A DNA stretch of 5,653 nt from Candidatus Methylomirabilota bacterium (GCA_023249165.1 JAHFDE010000117.1:1-5653), one strand, 5' to 3'; shown: positions 1 to 5,628, counted from the first letter of the stretch. The notes: generated by a model from the sequence alone, not told the origin. Numbers and translations: made by a program.

Positions 1-112
1 GAATGCCGCCGGGAAAGAGGTAGGCAATCAACTCTCCCAAGGCGGCACCGATGAGGGCCCCCAGGATGATGATCACGACAAAGGCGGCCGTTCCCCCGGG
101 TTTCTTCGCCAG
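1..112 (-). CDS. Small membrane protein, DUF4321-like, partial (C-terminus beyond left edge), probable CTG start
   Basis: The 37 visible residues begin (M/L)AKKPGGTA and continue into one hydrophobic segment (about residues 9-33) containing VVIIILGAL and a GALIGAALGEL stretch. A short basic KK head followed by a glycine-rich membrane helix with a G-x-L-G-E pattern resembles my recollection of the DUF4321 family, whose function is unknown; this rests on memory, not a search. The frame has a TGA stop two codons upstream of CTG (110-112) and no ATG, GTG or TTG between stop and CTG. A perfect Shine-Dalgarno AAAGGAGG (121-128) sits 8 nt before the CTG, so CTG is the best start. The next in-frame candidate, GTG at residue 13, would delete the basic head and cut into the helix. 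It lies 106 bp downstream of cobA-hemD on the same strand and may be cotranscribed. The coding call is fairly sure; the family name is moderate. Confidence 0.65.
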   Translation of the reverse strand, partial: MAKKPGGTAAFVVIIILGALIGAALGELIAYLFPGGI

Positions 113-120
113 GGCTCACC

Positions 121-128
121 CCTCCTTT
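121..128 (-). promoter_or_regulatory. Strong Shine-Dalgarno for the left-edge gene
   Basis: The minus strand reads AAAGGAGG, matching the anti-SD consensus over 8 bases. It is 8 nt from the CTG codon at 110-112 but only 1 nt from the GTG at 117-119. This spacing decides the start in favour of CTG. The GTG frame also gives a protein unlike a membrane segment. Confidence 0.75.
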
Positions 129-218
129 GTACCCGGGCATCTCTCAATTGACTGCGCGGGATAAGAGCCGGGAGCATGCTGGCATGAAAGCACACCGGAT
201 GCAAGGACGAAATTCGGA

Positions 219-1748
219 TCAGCGCGGGGGCGGCCTGAGAAAGGGCAGGTGCGTGGCGACCGCTTCTGCGAGAGCAGGGATCGTAAACGCGGCCGGCATG
301 ATATGCGCGGCGAGGCCGTACCGGGCCGCCGTCTCGGCGGTGATCGGCCCGATGCAGGCGATGGTCACATCCTTGAGGAGCGCGGCAAGATCCTGCCCCG
401 GAAGCATCTCGACAAAGTTCACCACGGTCGAGGAGCTGGTAAAGGTCACTGCGTCGATCTGCCCGGCCCGCAACAGATCCAGGACGGCGTCGGCCTGATC
501 GGCCACCGGCACGGTGCGATACACGGCCACGACCTCGACCTGGGCTCCCCGCTCGCGAAGCCCAGCGGGGAGGACCTCGCGCGCCTCGGCCGCCCTGGGG
601 ATGAGGAAACGCATTCCGCTGAGGTCTCGGTCCAAAGCCTCAAGGATCGCCTCGGCGCGGTACTCATCCGGCACCAGGTCCGGATGCAGCCCCACCTCCT
701 GCAGCGCGGCCGCGGTCGCCGGACCGATCGCGGCCACCCGGATGCCGTGGAGTGCTCGGAGGTCTCCTCCCCCTTCTTGCAGGCGCTTGAGAAAGCAGCG
801 GACCCCGTTGGCACTGGTGAAGATCACCCAATGAAAGCTGGCGATGTGTTCGAGGGCGTGATCCACCGCCCCCCATTCGTCCGGCCCACGGATGGCAATC
901 GTCGGGCATTCGATCACCTCCGCCCCATAGTCCTCGAGGAGCTCAGCGAACTCACTCTGTTGCTCTCGGGCTCGGGTCACCACGATCCGCCGACCAAAGA
1001 GGGGTTTCTCCTCGAACCATCTGAGCTGATCGCGCAGTCTCACGACCTCCCCCACGACGATAACGGCGGGTGGGCGTATCCCCTGAGCCCTCTCCACGAT
1101 GTCGCGCAGGCTCCCCGTGATGGTCTCCTGGAGGGGCCAGCTACCGAGCCGGATGACCGCCACCGGCGTCTCCGGGTGCCGCCCATGCTTCAAGAGAGCT
1201 GCCACGATCTCTGGGAGACGCTTCGTTCCCATGAGGAAGACCACCGTGGCGATGCCGGCAAGCGCCCGCCAATCGATCCCCGAAACCTCTTCGGCCGGGT
1301 GGCCGGTGACAAAGGCCACGGTCGAGGCCAACTCCCGGTGGGTGAGGGGGATCCCCGAATAAGCGGGAACCGCGATGGCAGACGTGACACCCGGCACCAC
1401 CTCGAAAGCAATCCCTGCCTCGTGGAGCGCCTCTGCCTCCTCGCCCCCTCTCCCAAAAATGAAGGGATCGCCACCCTTGAGCCGCACCACGACCTGGCCC
1501 CGGCGGGCTCGCTCGATCACCAGACGATTGATCTCCTCCTGGGGCAGACTATGTTCCCCTCCCCGCTTCCCCACATAGATGCGCTCGGCATCGGGGGGGG
1601 CGTAACTCAGAAGGCGCTCATTGGCCAGGGAGTCGTAGATGATCACCTCGGCCCGTTCCAGACAGTGCTTCCCCTTCAGGGTCAAGAGGCCAGGGTCGCC
1701 CGGGCCTGCACCAACGAGATACACCTTGCCTTTTGGTTCAGGGTTCAC
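219..1748 (-). CDS. cobA-hemD: Fused uroporphyrinogen-III C-methyltransferase / uroporphyrinogen-III synthase (CobA-HemD)
   Basis: This is a 509-residue bifunctional enzyme. The N-terminal half (about 7-245) is SAM:uroporphyrinogen-III methyltransferase, which methylates C2 and C7 to give precorrin-2. It shows the SAM-site glycine loop VGAGPGDPG (12-20), YVGKRGGEHS (58-67), the second conserved block VVRLKGGDPFIFGRGGEE (87-104) and PGVTSAIAVPAYSGIPLTHR (119-138). The C-terminal half (from about GRRIVVTR, 252) is uroporphyrinogen-III synthase, which closes hydroxymethylbilane with ring-D inversion. Its marks are FTSANGV, AAIGPATA, FTSSST and IACIGPITAETA. The fusion is known from several bacterial groups and channels flux towards siroheme, cobalamin or heme d1 as well as heme. 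The start is GTG (1746-1748), with an in-frame TGA two codons upstream. A GTG at residue 9 is an alternative but would trim the first beta strand. No good Shine-Dalgarno precedes the start. The first codons lie inside a heptamer array, and residues 2-5 (NPEP) precede the usual family start at KGKVYL. The symbol reflects the two halves. Confidence 0.96.
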   Translation of the reverse strand: MNPEPKGKVYLVGAGPGDPGLLTLKGKHCLERAEVIIYDSLANERLLSYAPPDAERIYVGKRGGEHSLPQEEINRLVIERARRGQVVVRLKGGDPFIFGRGGEEAEALHEAGIAFEVVPGVTSAIAVPAYSGIPLTHRELASTVAFVTGHPAEEVSGIDWRALAGIATVVFLMGTKRLPEIVAALLKHGRHPETPVAVIRLGSWPLQETITGSLRDIVERAQGIRPPAVIVVGEVVRLRDQLRWFEEKPLFGRRIVVTRAREQQSEFAELLEDYGAEVIECPTIAIRGPDEWGAVDHALEHIASFHWVIFTSANGVRCFLKRLQEGGGDLRALHGIRVAAIGPATAAALQEVGLHPDLVPDEYRAEAILEALDRDLSGMRFLIPRAAEAREVLPAGLRERGAQVEVVAVYRTVPVADQADAVLDLLRAGQIDAVTFTSSSTVVNFVEMLPGQDLAALLKDVTIACIGPITAETAARYGLAAHIMPAAFTIPALAEAVATHLPFLRPPPR

Positions 1749-1762
1749 AGTTCACGGTCCAC
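1735..1762 (-). repeat. GTGAACC heptamer array overlapping the cobA-hemD start
   Basis: Four adjacent 7-bp units on the minus strand read GTGGACC, GTGAACT, GTGAACC and CTGAACC. The third unit (1742-1748) supplies the GTG start codon, and units three and four encode residues 1-4 and part of residue 5. The same unit family and phase occur at the hemC start. Confidence 0.85.
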
Positions 1763-1782
1763 AGCGCAACTGACAGTTCGCC

Positions 1783-1854
1783 GGTGGTTGGTGATTGGTG
1801 GTTAGTGATTGGTGAAAGCCACCAACCACTAGTCACCGGCCACTAATCACTCCT
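1783..1854. repeat. Inverted heptamer array with hairpin potential, hemC/cobA-hemD spacer
   Basis: The plus strand carries GGTGGTT, GGTGATT, GGTGGTT and AGTGATT (1783-1810), then a centre, then heptamers of the opposite orientation CACCAAC, CACTAGT, CACCGGC, CACTAAT and CACTCCT (1820-1854). Arms 1784-1814 and 1820-1850 face each other across a 5-nt loop (1815-1819). In the minus-strand transcript I count 25 of 31 positions paired, two of them G-U, with the loop-proximal 10 all paired. No U tract follows, so it does not look like an intrinsic terminator. An RNA-structure, processing or attenuation role is possible but unproven. Confidence 0.8.
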
Positions 1855-1859
1855 GCCGC

Positions 1860-2810
1860 TCAAGGGGCAGCGGGAGGCTCGAGGGTTGTGCCGGAAAGAT
1901 CCCGGATGATCCGATCCGCCCCACGCCGCAGTAGCTCTTCCGCAATGGCGAGCCCGATCTCCTCGGCGAGGGCGCTGGGCCCCTTCCGCTCGCCGCGGAC
2001 CACCCCGGTCCCGTCCGGATTGATCACCAGTGCCACGAGACGAAGCTCGGCCCCATCGAGCCGCCCATACGCGGCGATCGGAACCTGACATCCCCCTCCG
2101 AGCCGCTTGAGGAAGGCCCGCTCCCCAGCAATCGTCAAGGCACTCGGCCCGTGAGTCATGGGCTCCACCAGGTCGCGTATCCGCTGATCGTGTGCACGAA
2201 TCTCTAGGCCGAGGGCCCCCTGGCCGACAGCGGGGAGGCTGATCTCGAGCGGCAGGACTTCGGTGACCTCCTGCTGCCGCCCGAGGCGGTTTACCCCGGC
2301 AGCCGCAACCACTATGGCGTCGAGTCCCTCGGTGTCGAGTTTCCTCAGCCGAGTATCCAGGTTCCCCCGGAGCGGCACCACGGTCAGGTCGGGCCGAAAA
2401 TGCAGGAGCTGGGCCTGCCGCCTCACACTGCTCGTGCCGATTCTGGCGCCGGAGGGCAGAGCATCCAGTTTCTCTCCCCGGCGCGAGATGAGGACATCCG
2501 ATGCGTCTTCCCGCTCGAGAATAGCGGCAATGCTCAGGCCCGGGGCGATCTCGGTCGGGACGTCCTTCATGCTGTGGACCGCCACGTCCACTTGACCATC
2601 CAACAGGGCCTCCTCGATCTCCTTGATGAAGAGCCCCTTGCCCCCCACGTGAGACAGGGGGATGTGGGCGAACGTGTCGCCGCTGGTCTTGATCTTCACC
2701 AGCACCGGCGCAAGCTCCGGGTACCTGCGCCTGAGCTCCCCGGCGACCCGCTCCGCCTGCGCGACGGCGAGCAGGCTCCCCCGAGTGCCAATTCGCAGTT
2801 CACGGTTCAT
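1860..2810 (-). CDS. hemC: Hydroxymethylbilane synthase (porphobilinogen deaminase)
   Basis: This cytosolic enzyme condenses four porphobilinogens into hydroxymethylbilane, the substrate of the HemD half of the downstream gene. The 316 residues match the usual family length of about 310. Visible landmarks are LRIGTRGSLLAVAQA (5-19), KTSGD (41-45), GGKGLFIKEIEEALL (56-70), VAVHSMKDVPT (76-86, with Asp83 the likely catalytic aspartate), IGTSSVRRQAQL (124-135), LRGNLDTRLRKL (147-158), PAVGQGALGLE (193-203) and LGGGCQVP (237-244). Cys241 is the expected attachment site for the dipyrromethane cofactor. The start is ATG (2808-2810). An in-frame TGA lies two codons upstream, so no earlier start exists, and residues 1-7 bring the protein straight into the conserved LRIGTR strand. 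No convincing Shine-Dalgarno precedes it, and the ATG lies within a heptamer array. It is 71 bp downstream of hemA and 111 bp upstream of cobA-hemD. Confidence 0.97.
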   Translation of the reverse strand: MNRELRIGTRGSLLAVAQAERVAGELRRRYPELAPVLVKIKTSGDTFAHIPLSHVGGKGLFIKEIEEALLDGQVDVAVHSMKDVPTEIAPGLSIAAILEREDASDVLISRRGEKLDALPSGARIGTSSVRRQAQLLHFRPDLTVVPLRGNLDTRLRKLDTEGLDAIVVAAAGVNRLGRQQEVTEVLPLEISLPAVGQGALGLEIRAHDQRIRDLVEPMTHGPSALTIAGERAFLKRLGGGCQVPIAAYGRLDGAELRLVALVINPDGTGVVRGERKGPSALAEEIGLAIAEELLRRGADRIIRDLSGTTLEPPAAP

Positions 2811-2817
2811 GGTTCAC
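2790..2817 (-). repeat. GTGAACC heptamer array overlapping the hemC start
   Basis: Four contiguous units on the minus strand read GTGAACC, ATGAACC, GTGAACT and GCGAATT. The second unit (2804-2810) provides the hemC ATG, and the array continues to encode residues up to about Ile7. Unit boundary and start codon have the same phase as in the array at 1735-1762. Confidence 0.85.
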
Positions 2818-2825
2818 AGCTTACT

Positions 2826-2876
2826 GGTGGTTGGTGATTGGTGATTCGTGATTAGTGAAAACCACCAGCCACCCAT
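2826..2876. repeat. Inverted heptamer array with short hairpin, hemA/hemC spacer
   Basis: The plus strand reads GGTGGTT, GGTGATT, GGTGATT, CGTGATT (2826-2853), a centre of AGTGAAAAC, then reverse-oriented CACCAGC and CACCCAT (2863-2876). The 18 bases at 2826-2843 are identical to 1783-1800. In the transcript, 2848-2857 and 2863-2872 pair at 9 of 10 positions (two G-U, one mismatch) around a 5-nt loop. It has the same architecture as the element at 1783-1854 with a shorter second arm. Confidence 0.78.
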
Positions 2877-2881
2877 CTTTA

Positions 2882-4153
2882 TCAGTCGTCGTCCTGAAGG
2901 CCGAAGAGCCGGCGCAAGGCGCTCACATAGAGGAGGCCGTCGCGGTTCACGGACTGGCGCTTCAGCTCGGTGGTGGGGTGGTGCAGGACCTTGTTGATGA
3001 TGCCGTGGGCCAACGTCCGCACCACGTCCTGCTGGGCGGAGGTGAGCCCCGGCAGGCGGCTAAGCGCCTTGGCAAGCTCCGCCTCCCGGATCTCCTCCAG
3101 GTGACGCCTGAGCATCACGAGCGTGGGGACCACCTCGAGACTCTTGAGCCAGCGGAGGAAGCTCACCACCTCCCGATCGATCAAGAGCTCCGCCTGCTCT
3201 GCCTCGCGCTCACGCGCCAGCCGATGGCCGGCCACCACCCCTTCCAGGTCATCGATGTCGTAGAGATAGACATTATCAATCTCGTTCACTGCAGGATCGA
3301 TATCCCGCGGAACGGCGATATCGATGAGGAAGAGGGGACGGTTGCGCCGGAGGCGGATAAGCTCCTCTACGTCGGCCCGGTGAACGATATGGTGCGGGGC
3401 GGCCGTGGAGCTCAACACGATGTCGGCCTGGAGCAGCTCCTGGTGGATCTGGTCGAAGCGGACGGCCCGGCCCTCAAGCTGCGCCGCCATCTCGACCGCC
3501 CGGTCGAAGTGACGATGGGCGACGACGACCGCCTGGACCCCCTCGCCCCTCAGGTGCCGGACCGCCACCTCCGCCATCTCGCCAGCCCCCAGGATGAGGA
3601 CCGTTCGGCCACTGAGTTCGCCGAAGATCGTCTTGGCGAGCCCAATGGCTGCCGAGGGGATCGAGACTGCTGCCTCCCCGATGCCGGTCTCCGTCCGCAC
3701 CTTCTTGGCCACCCCTAACGACCGCGTCATCAAGGTGTTCAGGATCGGCCCCGTCACCCCCTGGGCTCGGGCTACCTCGTACGCCGCCTTGACCTGGCTC
3801 AGAATCTGAGATTCCCCCAGCACGAGCGAGTCGAGGCTCGCGGCCACCCGGAATGCGTGGCGGACAGCGGCGTCGTGGCGATGCCAATAGAGCCGGTCTG
3901 CAAAGAGGGCGAGCGGAGTCCGGGTCCCTTCCGCCAAGAGGCGCGGAATCGTCACCTGGGCGTGCTCCGGGTTCTCTGTGACCGCATAGACCTCCACCCG
4001 GTTACAGGTCGAGAGCACGAGCCGCTCGTTGACTCCCCCCTCCTGTACGAGGCGTTCGAAGAACGGAGGCAGCGCTGTCCCAGAAAGGTGGAGGCGCTCC
4101 CGGATCTCCACCGGCGCTGTCGTGTGATTGAGCCCAACCGTCAGGATCACCAT
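2882..4153 (-). CDS. hemA: Glutamyl-tRNA reductase
   Basis: This NADPH-dependent cytosolic enzyme reduces glutamyl-tRNA(Glu) to glutamate-1-semialdehyde, the committed step of the C5 tetrapyrrole route. The 423-residue length is typical. The catalytic domain opens with VGLNHTTAPVEIRE (6-19) and carries the nucleophile Cys50 in STCNRVE (48-54). SLDSLVLGESQILSQVK (105-121) is the conserved substrate-domain block. The nucleotide-binding domain begins near GRTVLILGAGEMAE (181-194). The C-terminal dimerisation helices include INKVLHHPT, as is usual in this family. The start is ATG at 4151-4153, placing MVILTVGLNH at the family N-terminus. Only 3 bp separate it from the stop of the upstream ccsA/hemX-like gene, and no clear Shine-Dalgarno precedes it, so translational coupling is likely. 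The N-terminus lacks the paired lysines linked to regulated turnover of enterobacterial HemA. HemL, the partner enzyme, is not in the window. Confidence 0.97.
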   Translation of the reverse strand: MVILTVGLNHTTAPVEIRERLHLSGTALPPFFERLVQEGGVNERLVLSTCNRVEVYAVTENPEHAQVTIPRLLAEGTRTPLALFADRLYWHRHDAAVRHAFRVAASLDSLVLGESQILSQVKAAYEVARAQGVTGPILNTLMTRSLGVAKKVRTETGIGEAAVSIPSAAIGLAKTIFGELSGRTVLILGAGEMAEVAVRHLRGEGVQAVVVAHRHFDRAVEMAAQLEGRAVRFDQIHQELLQADIVLSSTAAPHHIVHRADVEELIRLRRNRPLFLIDIAVPRDIDPAVNEIDNVYLYDIDDLEGVVAGHRLAREREAEQAELLIDREVVSFLRWLKSLEVVPTLVMLRRHLEEIREAELAKALSRLPGLTSAQQDVVRTLAHGIINKVLHHPTTELKRQSVNRDGLLYVSALRRLFGLQDDD

Positions 4154-4156
4154 GGC

Positions 4157-4972
4157 TCAGTTAAAGGTATGGGGGCGGCCGAGCAGGACACTCACCCCGA
4201 GAAAGGTGGCCAGCACGGCGCTGAACCCGAGGATCGCCAAGAGCGCTGCCTTTCGCCCGCGCCACCCGGCGGTAAGCCGGGCCTGCAGGAGCCCCGCGTA
4301 AATCACCCAGGTGACCAGGGAAAGGAGCTGGGTCGGGTCCCACATGAGGATCTGGCCGCGGGCGGCCTGGGATTGGATCGCGCCCGTGATGAGCCCCGCG
4401 GTGAGCAGGGGAAAGCCCACCAGGAGCGCCCGGTGCCCGAGTCCATCCAAAAAGTCCAGGGAGGGGAGCCGGTAATACATCACGCCGAGGCTCTTGGACT
4501 TGAGCTGTCGTTCCTGCAACAGATACATCAAGCCCACGCCGCAGGTGAGCGCCAGGGCAGCGCTCCCCAACAGGACAAAGGTAACATGCAGCCAGACCCA
4601 CGTATTCTGGAAAGCCGGGCTCAATACCGCGGGCCCTTTCGGCAGGCTGGCCGCGGCGAGCGCCGTCAGCAGCACGATCGGGAGAACGAAGGCCCCGATG
4701 ACCTTCCGCTGGAAGCGAACCGCGAGGATGAGATAGACCAGGACTGTGGCCCAGGCGAAGAAGGAGAGCGCCTCATAGGTATTGCCGAGCGGGGGGCGGC
4801 CGGCAGCAATCAGGCGGGCCAGCAGAGCGAGGGTGTGCAGGGCAAAGCCGCCAACCGTGGCGGCGGTGCCGAGCTGGGCAAGGGGGCCGCCCTTGATCGA
4901 GAGGAGGAGCAGATAGGCGAGTGTCCCCACGACATACAGTATCAGGGCCCCGTAAAAAAAGATTACATCCAT
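4157..4972 (-). CDS. ccsA: CcsA/HemX-type heme-handling integral membrane protein
   Basis: A 271-residue, strongly hydrophobic protein with about eight membrane segments, belonging to the cytochrome c assembly (CcsA/CcmC/HemX) superfamily. Visible marks are His46 in GGFALHTLAL, RPPLGNTYEALSFFAW (59-74, the P-x-x-N-x-Y-E loop), His129 in NTWVWLHVTF, and MWDPTQLLSLVTWVIYA (210-226), a degenerate tryptophan-rich heme motif. The C-terminal GRPHTFN with His268 resembles the last conserved histidine of CcsA. CcsA proteins export or present heme for cytochrome c maturation, whereas HemX proteins sit next to hemA and influence glutamyl-tRNA reductase levels in Bacillus. The position 3 bp upstream of hemA favours a HemX-like regulatory or partner role, while the retained WDP and histidines favour heme binding. 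The choice is open. No ResB/CcsB partner is in the window. The start is ATG (4970-4972) with no recognisable Shine-Dalgarno. The membrane family is sure; the symbol is less so. Confidence 0.9.
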   Translation of the reverse strand: MDVIFFYGALILYVVGTLAYLLLLSIKGGPLAQLGTAATVGGFALHTLALLARLIAAGRPPLGNTYEALSFFAWATVLVYLILAVRFQRKVIGAFVLPIVLLTALAAASLPKGPAVLSPAFQNTWVWLHVTFVLLGSAALALTCGVGLMYLLQERQLKSKSLGVMYYRLPSLDFLDGLGHRALLVGFPLLTAGLITGAIQSQAARGQILMWDPTQLLSLVTWVIYAGLLQARLTAGWRGRKAALLAILGFSAVLATFLGVSVLLGRPHTFN

Positions 4973-4980
4973 GAGAGGCA

Positions 4981-5064
4981 GTCCGATGTCCGACGTCCAA
5001 AGTCCGACGTCTGAGGTCCGATGTCCGCGGTTCGAGGTTGGAGGTTCGAAACTCGAGGTGAGCG
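4981..5064. repeat. Degenerate heptamer array, nrdR/ccsA spacer, first family
   Basis: Twelve consecutive 7-bp units on the plus strand run GTCCGAT, GTCCGAC, GTCCAAA, GTCCGAC, GTCTGAG, GTCCGAT, GTCCGCG, GTTCGAG, GTTGGAG, GTTCGAA, ACTCGAG, GTGAGCG. The first seven share GTCYRAN or near it, and the consensus then drifts to GTTCGAG. The array ends 8 bp before the ccsA/hemX-like ATG, so unlike the hemC and cobA-hemD arrays it does not enter the gene. Confidence 0.85.
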
Positions 5065-5147
5065 TTCAGATTTCATGGTGAATGGTGACCTATCAATCGT
5101 TCATAGAGATCCGTCATCGGTCAACGGTCGTCGGTCGTCGGATCTAC
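5065..5147. repeat. Heptamer-like remnants and second array, nrdR/ccsA spacer, touching the nrdR stop
   Basis: Positions 5113-5140 hold four clear plus-strand units, GTCATCG, GTCAACG, GTCGTCG and GTCGTCG, followed by a weak unit GATCTAC (5141-5147) that covers the nrdR TAG codon (5144-5146). The stretch 5065-5112 has only weak period-7 traces (GGTGAAT then GGTGACC near 5077-5090) and no gene or terminator that I can see. If the ccsA-hem operon has its own promoter it would be in this 171-bp spacer, but I cannot point to convincing -35/-10 boxes. Confidence 0.7.
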
Positions 5148-5620
5148 GTCTGCCGGGACCGCCGGGGGGTGCTCCCCAGCAGGCCCTTCACCTCCTCCAC
5201 AAACTCATGCACATCCTTGAACTGGCGATAGACCGAGGCGAACCGGACGTAGGCGACCTCGTCCAGCTCATACAGGCGGGCCATGATCAGCTCCCCGATC
5301 TCGCCAGAGCCCATCTCCCGGTCCGGCTGCTCCATCAGGCGGGCCTCGACCTCTTCGGCGATCTTCTCGAGTTCGGCCACGCTCACGGGTCTCTTCTGGG
5401 TGGCCTTGAGGAGGCCGCTCAGAATCTTGTTGCGGTCAAACGGCTCCCGGCGGCCATCCTTCTTCACCACCATGAGCTGGACCTCTTCAATGCGCTCGTA
5501 GGTCGTGAACCGCCGCCTGCAGTTGAGGCACTCCCGGCGTCGCCGGATCACCGCCGCGTCGCGGGCCTCCCGCGAGTCGACGACCTTCTCCTCCACCTGC
5601 CCACAAAAGGGGCACTTCAC
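5144..5620 (-). CDS. nrdR: Transcriptional repressor NrdR
   Basis: NrdR senses ATP/dATP and represses ribonucleotide reductase genes by binding paired NrdR boxes. The 158 residues match the usual length of about 150-160. The N-terminal zinc ribbon has Cys3/Cys6 (CPFC) and Cys31/Cys34 (CLNC), with VVDSRE (13-18) between and the family-typical RRRRECLNCRRRFTTYERIE (26-45) completing it. An ATP-cone follows (about 49-139), including VKKDGRREPFDRNKI and, near its end, VAYVRFASVYRQFKDV. The start is GTG (5618-5620), preceded at 8 nt by AGAGGAG. It lies on the same strand as the heme genes, 171 bp upstream of the ccsA/hemX-like gene across a heptamer-filled spacer, so cotranscription is uncertain. 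No NrdR boxes or reductase genes are visible. The short tail after about residue 145 (LLGSTPRRSRQT) is typically variable. Confidence 0.97.
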   Translation of the reverse strand: MKCPFCGQVEEKVVDSREARDAAVIRRRRECLNCRRRFTTYERIEEVQLMVVKKDGRREPFDRNKILSGLLKATQKRPVSVAELEKIAEEVEARLMEQPDREMGSGEIGELIMARLYELDEVAYVRFASVYRQFKDVHEFVEEVKGLLGSTPRRSRQT

Positions 5621-5628
5621 CAGGGTCG

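Noticed and set aside
117..119. GTG as the start of the left-edge gene
   Set aside because: It is in a different frame from the membrane segment, is only 1 nt from the Shine-Dalgarno, and its translation is arginine/histidine-rich without a hydrophobic segment.
175..186. Inverted repeat CATGCTGGCATG in the spacer after cobA-hemD
   Set aside because: Only a 5-bp stem with a 2-nt centre and no T run; too short to call a terminator or operator. The rest of 129-218 shows no clear promoter or gene.
127..498. 123-codon plus-strand frame covering the left spacer and the cobA-hemD 3' end
   Set aside because: Mostly antisense to the HemD domain with arginine/alanine-rich composition; no supporting ribosome site.
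249..1805. 518-codon open frame on the plus strand, antisense to cobA-hemD
   Set aside because: Its product is low-complexity and rich in H, R, D, G and P with no recognisable domain, while the minus strand encodes conserved CobA and HemD motifs throughout. Long antisense frames are expected in GC-rich genes.
1784..1850. Intrinsic terminator between hemC and cobA-hemD
   Set aside because: The hairpin is long and imperfect, not GC-capped, and is followed by a CACC-rich repeat rather than a U tract in the transcript.
2855..3718. 287-codon plus-strand frame antisense to hemA
   Set aside because: Complementary to the conserved GluTR C-terminal half and nucleotide-binding domain; no plausible start context or homology.
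3857..5014. 385-codon plus-strand frame antisense to hemA and the ccsA/hemX-like gene
   Set aside because: It spans two well-supported opposite-strand genes and gives a charged, repetitive translation without family motifs. Its end in the heptamer spacer reflects the stop-poor repeat.
4981..5147. CRISPR-like repeat array
   Set aside because: Units are contiguous 7-mers with no spacers, and no cas genes are present.
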